A stretch of 11,373 nt of DNA, taken from Anaerolineaceae bacterium UBA5224 (GTDB taxonomy: Bacteria; Chloroflexota; Anaerolineae; Anaerolineales; Anaerolineaceae). Shown piece by piece: positions 1-8,246 of the stretch (its first letter is position 1; every line of letters starts with the position of its first letter). The notes below the pieces were generated by a model, which was not told the origin of the DNA, ran no database searches, and saw only the letters and a program-made list of their open reading frames with translations. Where the stretch lies: positions 1,802-13,174 of the forward strand of contig DHUW01000043.1 of the NCBI GenBank assembly GCA_002409365.1, read 5' to 3'. Both the position numbers and the translations under genes were made by a program.

Positions 1-1
1 C

Positions 2-2269
2 CTATTGGAAAACGATCAGGCATTAGATTTTGATGACCTGGAATATCGGGCACAACAACTTCTGAAAATTCCTAAGATTCGTGAATACTGGCAAGGCGAA
101 CTGCAAGCGCTGCTTGTCGATGAATTCCAGGACACCAACCGGAGGCAGCAGGAAATCGTACGGGCGTTAACCAGTTCTCAGGGTAAGTTGTTCATGGTGG
201 GCGATCCACGCCAATCAATCTATCGTTTCCGAAAAGCAGACGTGACCGTTTTTAGGTCAGAGGAAGCACGCATAAAAAAGGAACAAGGTCACGTGATCGA
301 TCTCAAACGTACCTACCGTGCGCATGCTCCTCTGCTGGATGCGACTGGCAACCTGTTAGCAGGAGTGATTAATGCTGAGAGAACTTCAGCACCTGATTAT
401 TACATCCCTTACACGCCTATGGTCGCGGACCGGGATGATCATGATAAAGGTTACAACTCACCTCACGTCGAATTTGTTTTGGGTGGGGGAGAGGACGCAG
501 AGTCAGCCAGACCTCAAATGGCCAAAGCACTGGCAGCCCGCCTGATTGAGTTAAAGGCGGAGAAACAATTTCTAAAGTGGGATGAAGTTGCATTATTATT
601 CCGCGCTTCATCTGGATTCCCTTCCTACGAAGAAGCTTTTGAAGAAGCGGGTATTCCCTTTGTGACAGTGGCAGGCAAAGGCTTTTATGACCGTCCGGAG
701 ATCCGTGACCTTATAAACATATTGCGGGCAGTGGCTGACCCGATGGATGATCTGGCATTTGCCGGGCTATTACGCTCGCCGGCTTTTGGGCTTAGCGATG
801 CCGCCCTTTACTTGCTAAATCAAACAGGTCAACCTTACTGGACAGCGCTGCAAAACGACGCGTCAGCGCTTTCAAGCGCTGATCTGGTCTCGGTAAGACG
901 AGCGCGGGAAATTTGCGCAAACCTCATACCGATGGTCGATAGGATTCCGGTGGGGGAGCTGCTAAAACTGGTAGTAGACACGCTGGATTATCGTTCGCTG
1001 CTTGCAACGGCCGATAACAAAGGGGGCGAACCGGCTGGAAAAGTGTTGGGTGGCAGGCTCTGGCGAAACGTGGATAAGCTACTGCTAGATGCTCGCAAGA
1101 CCGGACAAGTGAGTGTGAGAACTTTTCTGGATACACTCGAGACCTTGAATGATGCCGGCGCTCGAGAAGGGGAAGCTCCTGCGGAGGCAGATGGTAGCGC
1201 AGTCTTGATGACTATTCACAAATCCAAGGGGCTCGAGTACCCAGTAGTGGTGTTGGCGGATGCAGGCCGGACGCGTAGAGGTCCAAGTGAAAATGTGTAT
1301 CTTTTCAACGAATTAGGCGTCACATTCAAAATGGAACGATCCCCCATGCTGTATAAACTGGCCAAAGAATTGGACGTGGACCAGGAGAAATGTGAAGATT
1401 TGCGTTTACTCTATGTTGCCCTTACACGAGCCAAGTCCAAGCTATTGATCAGCGCCCATTGTATGCCGAATGAGAAGGCAGGAATTGCTCTTAATCAATG
1501 GGCAAAAGAACTTGTAAGTGCGACCGGTGTGGCAACCCAGGAAATTGCGAAAGCAGCGGGCAAACCGTTTGAATCCCCACTGGAAATAGAATATCCACTG
1601 CGATTCTGGTGTGCGCTCAAGGATAATCCTATCTTGATGCCTGATTTACCAGACCCGGAAAGGAAACCTATCCCAATCAATAATCAGATTGCTCTCTATC
1701 AACCTATCGGAGGCTTCCTTGCAGTAAGTTCAGAAGTAGATATAAGTCAAGGTTGGCAAATCACACAACAAAAAGGGAACATTCCCGGAACTATCCTGGG
1801 CAAAATTGTGCATAAAGCCATCCAGCGCTGGCTCTTCCCTGACGATCCGCGACTAACCGCCATGTTGGAGACGGAATCGTATAGCGCAGGCTTGGTGACC
1901 TCCGAACAACGCCGGGAAGTGACCGAGCGTGCAACTGAATTACTGAATAGGCTGCAAGCCCATACTTTGTGGAAAGAAATCAATCTAGCACAGGAACGTT
2001 ATTCCGAATTGCCTTATTCCTACTTAATCAATGATACGGTTGAGAACAGGGTCATTGACCTGCTTTACCGGGATGCTGGCGGCTGGCACATTATTGACTT
2101 CAAGACCGATCCTATCCATTCTTTTGCGCAAAAAGAGCACTTGATCCAGGAGTACGCTCCTCAGGTTGGTAAGTACAAGGCCTTTGTGGAATCCAAGTTG
2201 GGCATAAGCATGAGCGGGCAGCTTTGTTTCCTGGACGACCAGGGCGAAGTTAGCGTCGTGGACGTGTGA
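2..2269 (+). CDS. AddA/RecB-like ATP-dependent helicase-nuclease, 5' end outside window
   Basis: This is the C-terminal part of a superfamily 1 (UvrD/RecB) helicase fused to a PD-(D/E)XK nuclease, the architecture of AddA/RecB subunits that unwind and resect double-strand DNA ends. The frame is open to the left edge, so the TTG at base 5 is not the real start; the Walker A segment lies outside. Counting that TTG as residue 1, the visible parts are motif II VDEFQDT (38-44), motif III GDPRQSIYRFR (66-76), motif IV RTYR (102-105), motif V TIHKSKGLEYP (403-413) and motif VI LLYVALTRAK (468-477). The nuclease domain follows from about 595: H603, D685, D698-F-K700 and Q720/Y724, so the catalytic set looks complete. 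An AddB partner would be expected upstream but is not in the window. A gap of about 65 bases leads to the next gene. AddA proper, rather than another RecB-like helicase, is uncertain. Confidence 0.9.
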   Translation, partial: LLENDQALDFDDLEYRAQQLLKIPKIREYWQGELQALLVDEFQDTNRRQQEIVRALTSSQGKLFMVGDPRQSIYRFRKADVTVFRSEEARIKKEQGHVIDLKRTYRAHAPLLDATGNLLAGVINAERTSAPDYYIPYTPMVADRDDHDKGYNSPHVEFVLGGGEDAESARPQMAKALAARLIELKAEKQFLKWDEVALLFRASSGFPSYEEAFEEAGIPFVTVAGKGFYDRPEIRDLINILRAVADPMDDLAFAGLLRSPAFGLSDAALYLLNQTGQPYWTALQNDASALSSADLVSVRRAREICANLIPMVDRIPVGELLKLVVDTLDYRSLLATADNKGGEPAGKVLGGRLWRNVDKLLLDARKTGQVSVRTFLDTLETLNDAGAREGEAPAEADGSAVLMTIHKSKGLEYPVVVLADAGRTRRGPSENVYLFNELGVTFKMERSPMLYKLAKELDVDQEKCEDLRLLYVALTRAKSKLLISAHCMPNEKAGIALNQWAKELVSATGVATQEIAKAAGKPFESPLEIEYPLRFWCALKDNPILMPDLPDPERKPIPINNQIALYQPIGGFLAVSSEVDISQGWQITQQKGNIPGTILGKIVHKAIQRWLFPDDPRLTAMLETESYSAGLVTSEQRREVTERATELLNRLQAHTLWKEINLAQERYSELPYSYLINDTVENRVIDLLYRDAGGWHIIDFKTDPIHSFAQKEHLIQEYAPQVGKYKAFVESKLGISMSGQLCFLDDQGEVSVVDV

Positions 2270-2335
2270 GGTGCTAAACAAATCACGTGATGGAATGCGC
2301 AACATTACCTATCAAGAAAACAAGATGAGGTGAGC

Positions 2336-2947
2336 ATGACCCCTAAGATAGCTCCAATCACATCGAACATGGAAAAGAAGACCGCCTACCAGATTCAAAT
2401 GGAGCGTTTCAAGCGTGCCAAGGCAGGGGGCTTTCAACTCGAAGCGATATTCATCCTCTACGCGCTGATTGAAGATCGCCTTTCAGCGTTCTTGTTCCAT
2501 GCTGGGATTACCAACGCCACCCGAGAGAAGATAACCAGGAATGGCAAGGTTCGTCCCCACTTAGACAGCGAACTCACTGTACTGAGTGCCAAGCAACCAA
2601 ACATTCGCAACGTGAGTGCCAAGATCAAATTAATCAAAGAACTGCTTGCCTGGTCAATGAACTACACCGTCAATGAACCTGCCCGCAATTACAAGGATGC
2701 ACTCTGCAAACAGATCAACCGGACTGCCGGGAGAGATCAGATGATAGAGACGTTGATCAGGATCGAGGGCTGGTGTGCCAGCAGGAACGAACTCGTGCAC
2801 GCGCTACTGAACAAAAAAGTTGAGGACCAAGAGAAAATTTTACAGGATTTAGTTCATGAAGGTGAAGCTTGTAATCGTTCACTGCAAAACTTTGTCAAGT
2901 CTTTCAAGGTCAGAACCACCTTGCGCAAACAATTCAACATTCAGTAA
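2336..2947 (+). CDS. HEPN-like protein of unknown function (candidate RNase)
   Basis: The product of 203 residues is mostly helical, with no signal peptide or membrane segment. I do not recognise a named family, but two features recall HEPN domains. One is an N-terminal helix of the type FILYALIEDRLSAFLFHAG (about residues 39-57). The other is a C-terminal RNELVH (R150 to H155), which fits the HEPN catalytic motif R-x4-6-H with a polar residue after the arginine. Many HEPN proteins are metal-independent RNases in toxin-antitoxin, abortive-infection or CRISPR systems. ATG 2336 is preferred over GTG 2330 because GAGG at 2327-2330 lies five bases before it. The gene follows the helicase-nuclease in the same direction and is probably co-transcribed with it. 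The RNase role is inference from one short motif and helix pattern; a structural domain without activity is also possible. Confidence 0.75.
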   Translation: MTPKIAPITSNMEKKTAYQIQMERFKRAKAGGFQLEAIFILYALIEDRLSAFLFHAGITNATREKITRNGKVRPHLDSELTVLSAKQPNIRNVSAKIKLIKELLAWSMNYTVNEPARNYKDALCKQINRTAGRDQMIETLIRIEGWCASRNELVHALLNKKVEDQEKILQDLVHEGEACNRSLQNFVKSFKVRTTLRKQFNIQ

Positions 2948-2967
2948 GGGAAGTTGGGAAAAACAAA

Positions 2968-3138
2968 ATGAGCTCGGACCAAAACAACAACTCAGGGTGT
3001 CTTTTTCCTTTTGGGGACGACTTCCTGCCGATCTTTATGTTCTTCTTCCACGTCAACCAACCAAACCCTGGCGAGCCTTCCTTTGATGACGATGATGAGG
3101 ACGAGGAGCAGGATGACGATACTGATGGCGGAAATTAG
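2968..3138 (+). CDS. Small acidic-tailed protein, 56 aa, hypothetical
   Basis: An ATG-to-TAG frame of 56 codons begins 20 bases after the HEPN-like gene. Its product has a polar start, a hydrophobic and aromatic middle (FLPIFMFFFHV, residues 19-29), a proline/asparagine turn (NQPNPGEP) and a very acidic tail (DDDDEDEEQDDDTDGG, residues 40-55). The tail resembles the acidic N-terminus of the large TPR protein that follows about 100 bases downstream, which argues against a random open frame. Translation signals are weak: only GGGA at 2956-2959, eight bases before the ATG, so coupling to the upstream gene would be needed. The hydrophobic run is too short for a confident membrane segment. No family recognised. 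It could be a small partner of the TPR protein, or a degenerate fragment related to its N-terminus. Confidence 0.5.
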   Translation: MSSDQNNNSGCLFPFGDDFLPIFMFFFHVNQPNPGEPSFDDDDEDEEQDDDTDGGN

Positions 3139-3239
3139 TCTAATAGCAATATTCATTTCGTTGGAAATGCGATAAAGTAGAATGAAATTTTTTAAGGTAT
3201 TAATTATTCAATACTAAAACATGAAAAGGAGAGGGTAAG

Positions 3240-6200
3240 ATGAGCAACAATTTTGATGATGATTTTGATGATGATTTTGAAGACGAAGAAGAAGGCGGTC
3301 CAGCAGGTGAGACCTTCGAAGAAATGCTCATGAGACTGGCTGCCAGCGGCAACCTCACTACCAGACATGTTAGCGATGACGGCGAAGAGGGCGAGAGCCA
3401 TGAAATCAGCGTAGCAGACTTTCTAGCACAGATGTCTGGCGTTTCTCAAAGTGAAAGCGACGAAGACGAAGAGGACGATGAAGATGATGAAGACAGTGGT
3501 AGGCAGAATCTTTTCTTCGGCATCGGTCAGAATGGCGAAGTAACTAACATGACTGATGAGGAGGGTGGCTTCTCCTTCTCCTTCACCCTTGACCAGGACG
3601 GCGAAGATGTTCCCGAGGTCAGATGCCCGAAATGTAATAAAAAAGACACCGATGTCCTGGATTGGGATACTGACACCTACAAGTGCAATTCCTGCGGGCA
3701 CGAATTTGTTCCCGAGATCTACAAAGTTCTGGATACCGCTGAAGATTACTTAAACCGAGCCTGGCGCAACTTCAAAGAAAGGAACTACAAGCGAACCATC
3801 AAAGACGCCACAAAAGCAATAGCTCTGGATCCCAACTTAACGCTTGCCTATACGATTCGTGGTAAAGCACTTGGGGCAAGAGAAGAATATCAAGAGGCAG
3901 AAAAAGATTTTAGCGAAGCTATCCGAATTTCTCCTGATGACGACAACGCCCATTTTAGTCGTGGCGAGACCAGGTTATATCTGGAAAAATATGATGAGGC
4001 TATCGAGGACTTAAGCGTTTCCATCGGTTTTGACCCAGATTTTGCTGACACATACGTACATCGGGGAAACGCGTATTTTAAAAAAGAGAATTATCCCCAA
4101 GCCATTGAGGATTTCTCAGAAGCAATAGAGCGCGAACCAGACAATGCCTCTGCCATCTTCCAAAGAGGATATACCTACAGCATGCTCAGTCAAGACGATA
4201 AAGCTCTTGCGGATTACAACACGGCAATCGAGTTGAATCCGGATGATGAGGATTCGTTTGTTCGAAGAGCAGAATTGCATGAAAGAAATGGCCGCTTTCA
4301 AGAAGCCATCACGGATTACAAGAACTTTCTGCGCAGCGCTGGTGGTGAACCTGACCCGGTAATAATCGAAAGGATCAAAGCCCTTCAACTCAAGCTTGAT
4401 CCGAATGCGGAACCGGTAGCGTTTGATCCTGATGAGGAAGTGTCCATCTGGGAAGATGTAACATTGTCAGAGGATTCGAAGGTATACCGGTCAGGGGAAC
4501 ATGGTGAGAAGTTGATTGAGCAAGGTGATTTTGCAGGGGCGTACAAGGAATTTTCTGACTTTATCGCCCATCAACCAAAAAATGTTTCGGCTTACATCCA
4601 TCGCGCCTGCGTCAGTTTCGCGGCTGGTAATTGTGAGGGAGTCATTGAAGACTTTACCGGCGCAATCATCTGCGGTGCAGCTATTTATCCGCAAAAGGGC
4701 CCATTTTCCGATTCAGTGGATCCAAGATATGACCAAATTCATCTCCTCAGAGCGTTATCTTACGCTTTAGCTGGTCAAGAGGAGAATATTCTTCCAGACC
4801 TGATCGCTGATGCCAAATCCAATTTTGATAAATCATACACCAGCAAGAATTGGTCAAGGCGCTCTTCAAACTTGACCGCCAACGATGCGGCAGCTGGGAA
4901 GTTTGTACGGATGGTCTTAAAAGAAACCGAAAATAATCGCACACCTGTTCAAGACGCTTTGTTGGCACGCCTTACTAACAATGTGGAAGATTTTGGAACA
5001 GCTACTGAATTATTGGTACAAAACGATCCTCAAAACCCGATCTTGATATGGGCGTTTGGCCTTAACCAAGAGGGTAATGAAGACCATCCGGTCATTTGGG
5101 ATGTACCCCTCAGTTATCCGGACGACAACGCAGAGATACAATTCGTGCGCGGGCTCAAAAGCATGACTGCTGGTGAATTTAAGCGGGGAAAAGAATTAAT
5201 GGTCGAGGCCATCAGATTGGACCCAGATAATGCTGAGTATCATGAAAAATTAGGTGTTTTCCTGGCAAGGGCAAATGAACAGGATGACGCAATCGGTCAC
5301 CTAACGAAAGCGATCGAATTGAATCCAAATGCTAAAGACGCGTATTTCTATCGTGGTATCGTACACAAATTCAGGGATGAATTTTCTGAGGCTCAGGCGG
5401 ATTTCCTTCAAGTAATTGAACTTGAAAGCGCTCCAGGAAACACTTTCTCAGAGGATGCCCGACAACAAATCGATGAACTCAAGGCATTGGAAGCGAAGAA
5501 GGAACATTTTCAGAATTTGAAAGCCAAACAGAATGAGCCTCTCGAAACCGCGGCAAAATACATTGAGCGAGGTCAAACCTACCTAAAAACTGGCGAATGG
5601 GAGAAAGCTTATCTGGACTTTGGCGAGGCCATCAGGCTTGAACCGACCAATGCCGAAGCCTTCCGTTTTCGCGGAGCATCCCTTTACAAAATGGGAGAGG
5701 CTGAATTAGCAATAAAGGATTACAGCCAGGCAATCAAACTTGACCCTAATAACAGCGACTTACACCTCAGCCGAGGCATTCTGCAGGCAGATTCTGGCGA
5801 TTCCGATGACGCTCTGGTGGATCTCAACGAAGCCATTCGATTGGACCCCAGCAATGCCATGGCTTACCATATGCGCGCAAAGGTGCATGCTGAGGCTTGG
5901 TACGATGGGGACAGCATCGACCAGGCTACTGATGATTTTGAAAAAGCCATCGAGCTCAACCCCAATGATCCTCAGGTTTACGTCTCAAGGGCTGAATTCT
6001 GGGGGCAACCCTGTTTCCGAGGCGCAGAGGACGATGCTCTTGCTGATCTTGATCAGGCCATCTGCCTGGCACCGGACAATGCCGAGTACTATCTGGCGAG
6101 ATTCAAAGTCAAAGCCAAGCTAAACGACGCTACTGGCGCTTCGGAGGACCTGACCAAGGCCTTCCTGCTCGATCCAAGCAATGAAGAGGTAAAGGAGTCA

Positions 6201-8195
6201 GTCCAAAAATTGACCTCTGGGAGCGACAAAGCCCAGGCTGCGATTTTCGCCCAAAGTGGACTCGACAAATACCAAGGCGAGGATTATGAAGGCTGTATCC
6301 ATGATATGTCAGAAGCAATCAAAAATGATCCAAGCACAGAAGTCTACTTCAGCTTACGCGGCCTTGCTTACAATCAATTGGATATGGAGGATGAGGCTTT
6401 GTCAGATTTTTCAGAGGCAATAAACTTGGACACAAAGAATGATGAAATCTTTTTAAAACGCGGAATTATTTATGCTGAAAGAGATTTACCTGATGAAGCT
6501 CTTGGTGACTTTGATAAGGCAATTAGCCTGGGATCAGAAGAACCGATCGTATTTCTCCGGCGAGGTTTCTTGTATTTGGAAAAAGAGTTGATTGATGAGG
6601 CCATTAATGATTTCACAAAAAGCATTGAATTGGATCCAAGCTTAATGTCCTATGTAGCCCGTTCAAATGCATACCTCCAACAAAAATCCTACGATCTTGC
6701 CATTTCTGATATGTCCAAAGCAATCGAGCTAGATCCGGGATATGACAATGCTTACCTGCAACGAGGATTTAGCTATCAACAGCTTGAAGATTACAAATCC
6801 GCTACTGAGGATTATGAGGTGTATCTTCGGATTACTGAAGATGATGATTTCCGAGAGGAAATAACTGAATTGATAAAGGAGTGGAAAGATAATGAGGCTC
6901 CAAATTCCTCTCATAAAAGGGAAGAGGTTAATGTTGAGAAAAAACAAGATTCCACCTTAAATGATATTCAGCAACCCTCCCCAGAAACTCAAAAAACTCC
7001 ACTCTCGATTACCGAGACCTGGATGCAAATGGGAAAAAACGCGCTTGAGAAGGGGCTCTACCCAGATGCAGTTCTGAATTTCGACAAGGTGATCAAAAAA
7101 GAGCCCTATAATTGGGAGGCAACGATTTACTATTGGCGGGCAGTTGGTGGCCAAACTGACTTCGAAAATGAGGCTTGGGATATTTTCTTTGAGAATATCA
7201 ACCAAATCAAAAGTTATATTTTAAATCGCCTTACCGGTAATGAACGCCAAGAAGCTCTATTACTCATTGCTGAATCAGTTCACTGGTACACAGATCTATT
7301 TATGAACCTTGTCAAAGAACGCCGCGACAAACGGCTCTACGATCTTGAAAACCAGGCAGACATCAATACTCTGCTTGGCAGCATCAATATGTTCTTCGGA
7401 GGAATAGGTCGCTTGGAGGATTCGCTAACATTCCTGGATTCGATGCAGGAAATAGAGTTCCAGGGCATTAAGCATGCGATCAATAAATCCAAAATCGACT
7501 GGATTACCACACTTTGTGAGCCTGTAAAAGCTCGGATGAGACCCTCAAAGGATGGCTTTGCCTACACAGGCATCCCTGATGATGTCCGGTTCAAATATAT
7601 TGCCAAGTACGAAACAATATTGGATGAAATCGTTAAAGTTGAACCGGAGTATAAACCCGAAAAACTGATCGATCGCCTGACAGCGCCAACGAGCACGCAA
7701 GAAGCCCTTAACCGACCAGCTGAATTAGCCAAGAAGCAAATTTCAATAGACAAAGCAAGGCAAATCAGAATTGCTGAGTTTGAGAAACAGAAATACTGGG
7801 AAACGCATCCAGAAGAATATGCTGCATACTTGGAAGAAGAAAAGCGAAAAAAGGAAGAGGAAAAAGCCCGGGTGTTGGCTGAGGAGCAGCGTAATGCGGA
7901 GGCACGTAAAGCGCGTGCTTTAGCGGAACAAAAACGCAAACAAGAGTTGTTCGAAGAACGCAAACAAAAACTGCAAAAAGAGATTGATGAACACAATCTC
8001 AAACTCGAGGTGCTAAAGCGTGAGACTGGCAGTGAGATTGAGCGGTTGCGAAAAGAACGCGATAGCCTAGGCTTCCTGGCAATGGGCAAAAAGAAGGAGA
8101 TTGACCAAAAGATCCATTCCTTAGAAAACCAGTTCTTAGACTTTGCCACCAAAGCCGAAGCACTCAAAAAACAGTTGAAGGATCTGAAACCTTAA
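3240..8195 (+). CDS. Giant TPR-repeat protein with acidic N-terminus, zinc ribbon and C-terminal coiled coil
   Basis: The product has 1651 residues and no signal peptide or membrane segment, so it is probably cytoplasmic. In order: acidic tracts (6-19 and 71-86); a CxxC...CxxC zinc ribbon (C129, C132, C149, C152); TPR blocks at about 164-366, 414-480, 640-735, 768-985 and 1003-1200, roughly twenty units with the recurring end pattern A-I-x-L-x-P-x-(N/D); a polar linker (1215-1257); a further TPR-like unit (1258-1290); a helical domain without recognisable family (1300-1480); and a charged coiled coil (about 1500-1651) rich in K, E and R. TPR arrays bind other proteins, so a scaffold or adaptor role is likely. 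The ATG is supported by AGGAG at 3227-3231 with an eight-base spacer. No enzymatic domain is visible, so the partner and function are unknown. The frame is intact throughout, despite the repetitive sequence. Confidence 0.93.
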   Translation: MSNNFDDDFDDDFEDEEEGGPAGETFEEMLMRLAASGNLTTRHVSDDGEEGESHEISVADFLAQMSGVSQSESDEDEEDDEDDEDSGRQNLFFGIGQNGEVTNMTDEEGGFSFSFTLDQDGEDVPEVRCPKCNKKDTDVLDWDTDTYKCNSCGHEFVPEIYKVLDTAEDYLNRAWRNFKERNYKRTIKDATKAIALDPNLTLAYTIRGKALGAREEYQEAEKDFSEAIRISPDDDNAHFSRGETRLYLEKYDEAIEDLSVSIGFDPDFADTYVHRGNAYFKKENYPQAIEDFSEAIEREPDNASAIFQRGYTYSMLSQDDKALADYNTAIELNPDDEDSFVRRAELHERNGRFQEAITDYKNFLRSAGGEPDPVIIERIKALQLKLDPNAEPVAFDPDEEVSIWEDVTLSEDSKVYRSGEHGEKLIEQGDFAGAYKEFSDFIAHQPKNVSAYIHRACVSFAAGNCEGVIEDFTGAIICGAAIYPQKGPFSDSVDPRYDQIHLLRALSYALAGQEENILPDLIADAKSNFDKSYTSKNWSRRSSNLTANDAAAGKFVRMVLKETENNRTPVQDALLARLTNNVEDFGTATELLVQNDPQNPILIWAFGLNQEGNEDHPVIWDVPLSYPDDNAEIQFVRGLKSMTAGEFKRGKELMVEAIRLDPDNAEYHEKLGVFLARANEQDDAIGHLTKAIELNPNAKDAYFYRGIVHKFRDEFSEAQADFLQVIELESAPGNTFSEDARQQIDELKALEAKKEHFQNLKAKQNEPLETAAKYIERGQTYLKTGEWEKAYLDFGEAIRLEPTNAEAFRFRGASLYKMGEAELAIKDYSQAIKLDPNNSDLHLSRGILQADSGDSDDALVDLNEAIRLDPSNAMAYHMRAKVHAEAWYDGDSIDQATDDFEKAIELNPNDPQVYVSRAEFWGQPCFRGAEDDALADLDQAICLAPDNAEYYLARFKVKAKLNDATGASEDLTKAFLLDPSNEEVKESVQKLTSGSDKAQAAIFAQSGLDKYQGEDYEGCIHDMSEAIKNDPSTEVYFSLRGLAYNQLDMEDEALSDFSEAINLDTKNDEIFLKRGIIYAERDLPDEALGDFDKAISLGSEEPIVFLRRGFLYLEKELIDEAINDFTKSIELDPSLMSYVARSNAYLQQKSYDLAISDMSKAIELDPGYDNAYLQRGFSYQQLEDYKSATEDYEVYLRITEDDDFREEITELIKEWKDNEAPNSSHKREEVNVEKKQDSTLNDIQQPSPETQKTPLSITETWMQMGKNALEKGLYPDAVLNFDKVIKKEPYNWEATIYYWRAVGGQTDFENEAWDIFFENINQIKSYILNRLTGNERQEALLLIAESVHWYTDLFMNLVKERRDKRLYDLENQADINTLLGSINMFFGGIGRLEDSLTFLDSMQEIEFQGIKHAINKSKIDWITTLCEPVKARMRPSKDGFAYTGIPDDVRFKYIAKYETILDEIVKVEPEYKPEKLIDRLTAPTSTQEALNRPAELAKKQISIDKARQIRIAEFEKQKYWETHPEEYAAYLEEEKRKKEEEKARVLAEEQRNAEARKARALAEQKRKQELFEERKQKLQKEIDEHNLKLEVLKRETGSEIERLRKERDSLGFLAMGKKKEIDQKIHSLENQFLDFATKAEALKKQLKDLKP

Positions 8196-8213
8196 GAAGC
8201 AAAACCATCAAGC

Positions 8214-8242
8214 AATCCGCCGGTGAAGTTCACCGGCGGATT
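8214..8242. terminator. Dyad between convergent genes, probable bidirectional terminator
   Basis: AATCCGCCGGTGAA is followed after one base by its exact reverse complement. In RNA this gives a 12-bp GC-rich stem with a five-base loop (AAGTT). It lies 18 bases past the TAA of the TPR gene and four bases past the stop of the minus-strand gene, so it can serve both. Neither side has a long T tract: the plus side reads ATGGTTATCC, and the minus side has GGTTTTG a few bases on. Position and stem quality support a terminator; efficiency cannot be judged. Confidence 0.7.
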
Positions 8243-8246
8243 ATGG

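Noticed and set aside
2282..2291. Palindrome ATCACGTGAT between the helicase-nuclease and HEPN genes
   Set aside because: Its TCACGTGA core also occurs inside the helicase gene at 289-296, and no paired promoter elements are seen; probably chance.
2856..3086. Plus-strand frame overlapping the end of the HEPN-like gene
   Set aside because: It overlaps the HEPN gene by about 90 bases, and the 2968-3138 frame, with its acidic tail, is the better candidate for this region.
3139..3239. A promoter and a terminator hairpin (CATTTC-GTTG-GAAATG, 3154-3169) before the TPR gene
   Set aside because: TTGGAA at 3161 has no -10 box at a proper distance, and the hairpin is only six pairs with its T run about 20 bases away; neither can be called with confidence.
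5740..6123. Second plus-strand frame inside the TPR gene
   Set aside because: It lies wholly within the intact TPR frame; repeated TPR codons often leave long alternative frames.
3730..6840. Periodic DNA similarity that could suggest a CRISPR-like or tandem repeat array
   Set aside because: The period is that of TPR units (about 102 bases) with diverged DNA; it is explained by the protein repeats.
7562..8167. Minus-strand open frame of about 200 codons opposite the TPR gene's 3' end
   Set aside because: Serine/arginine-rich, low-complexity product; it is the mirror of the Lys/Glu-rich coiled-coil codons on the plus strand.
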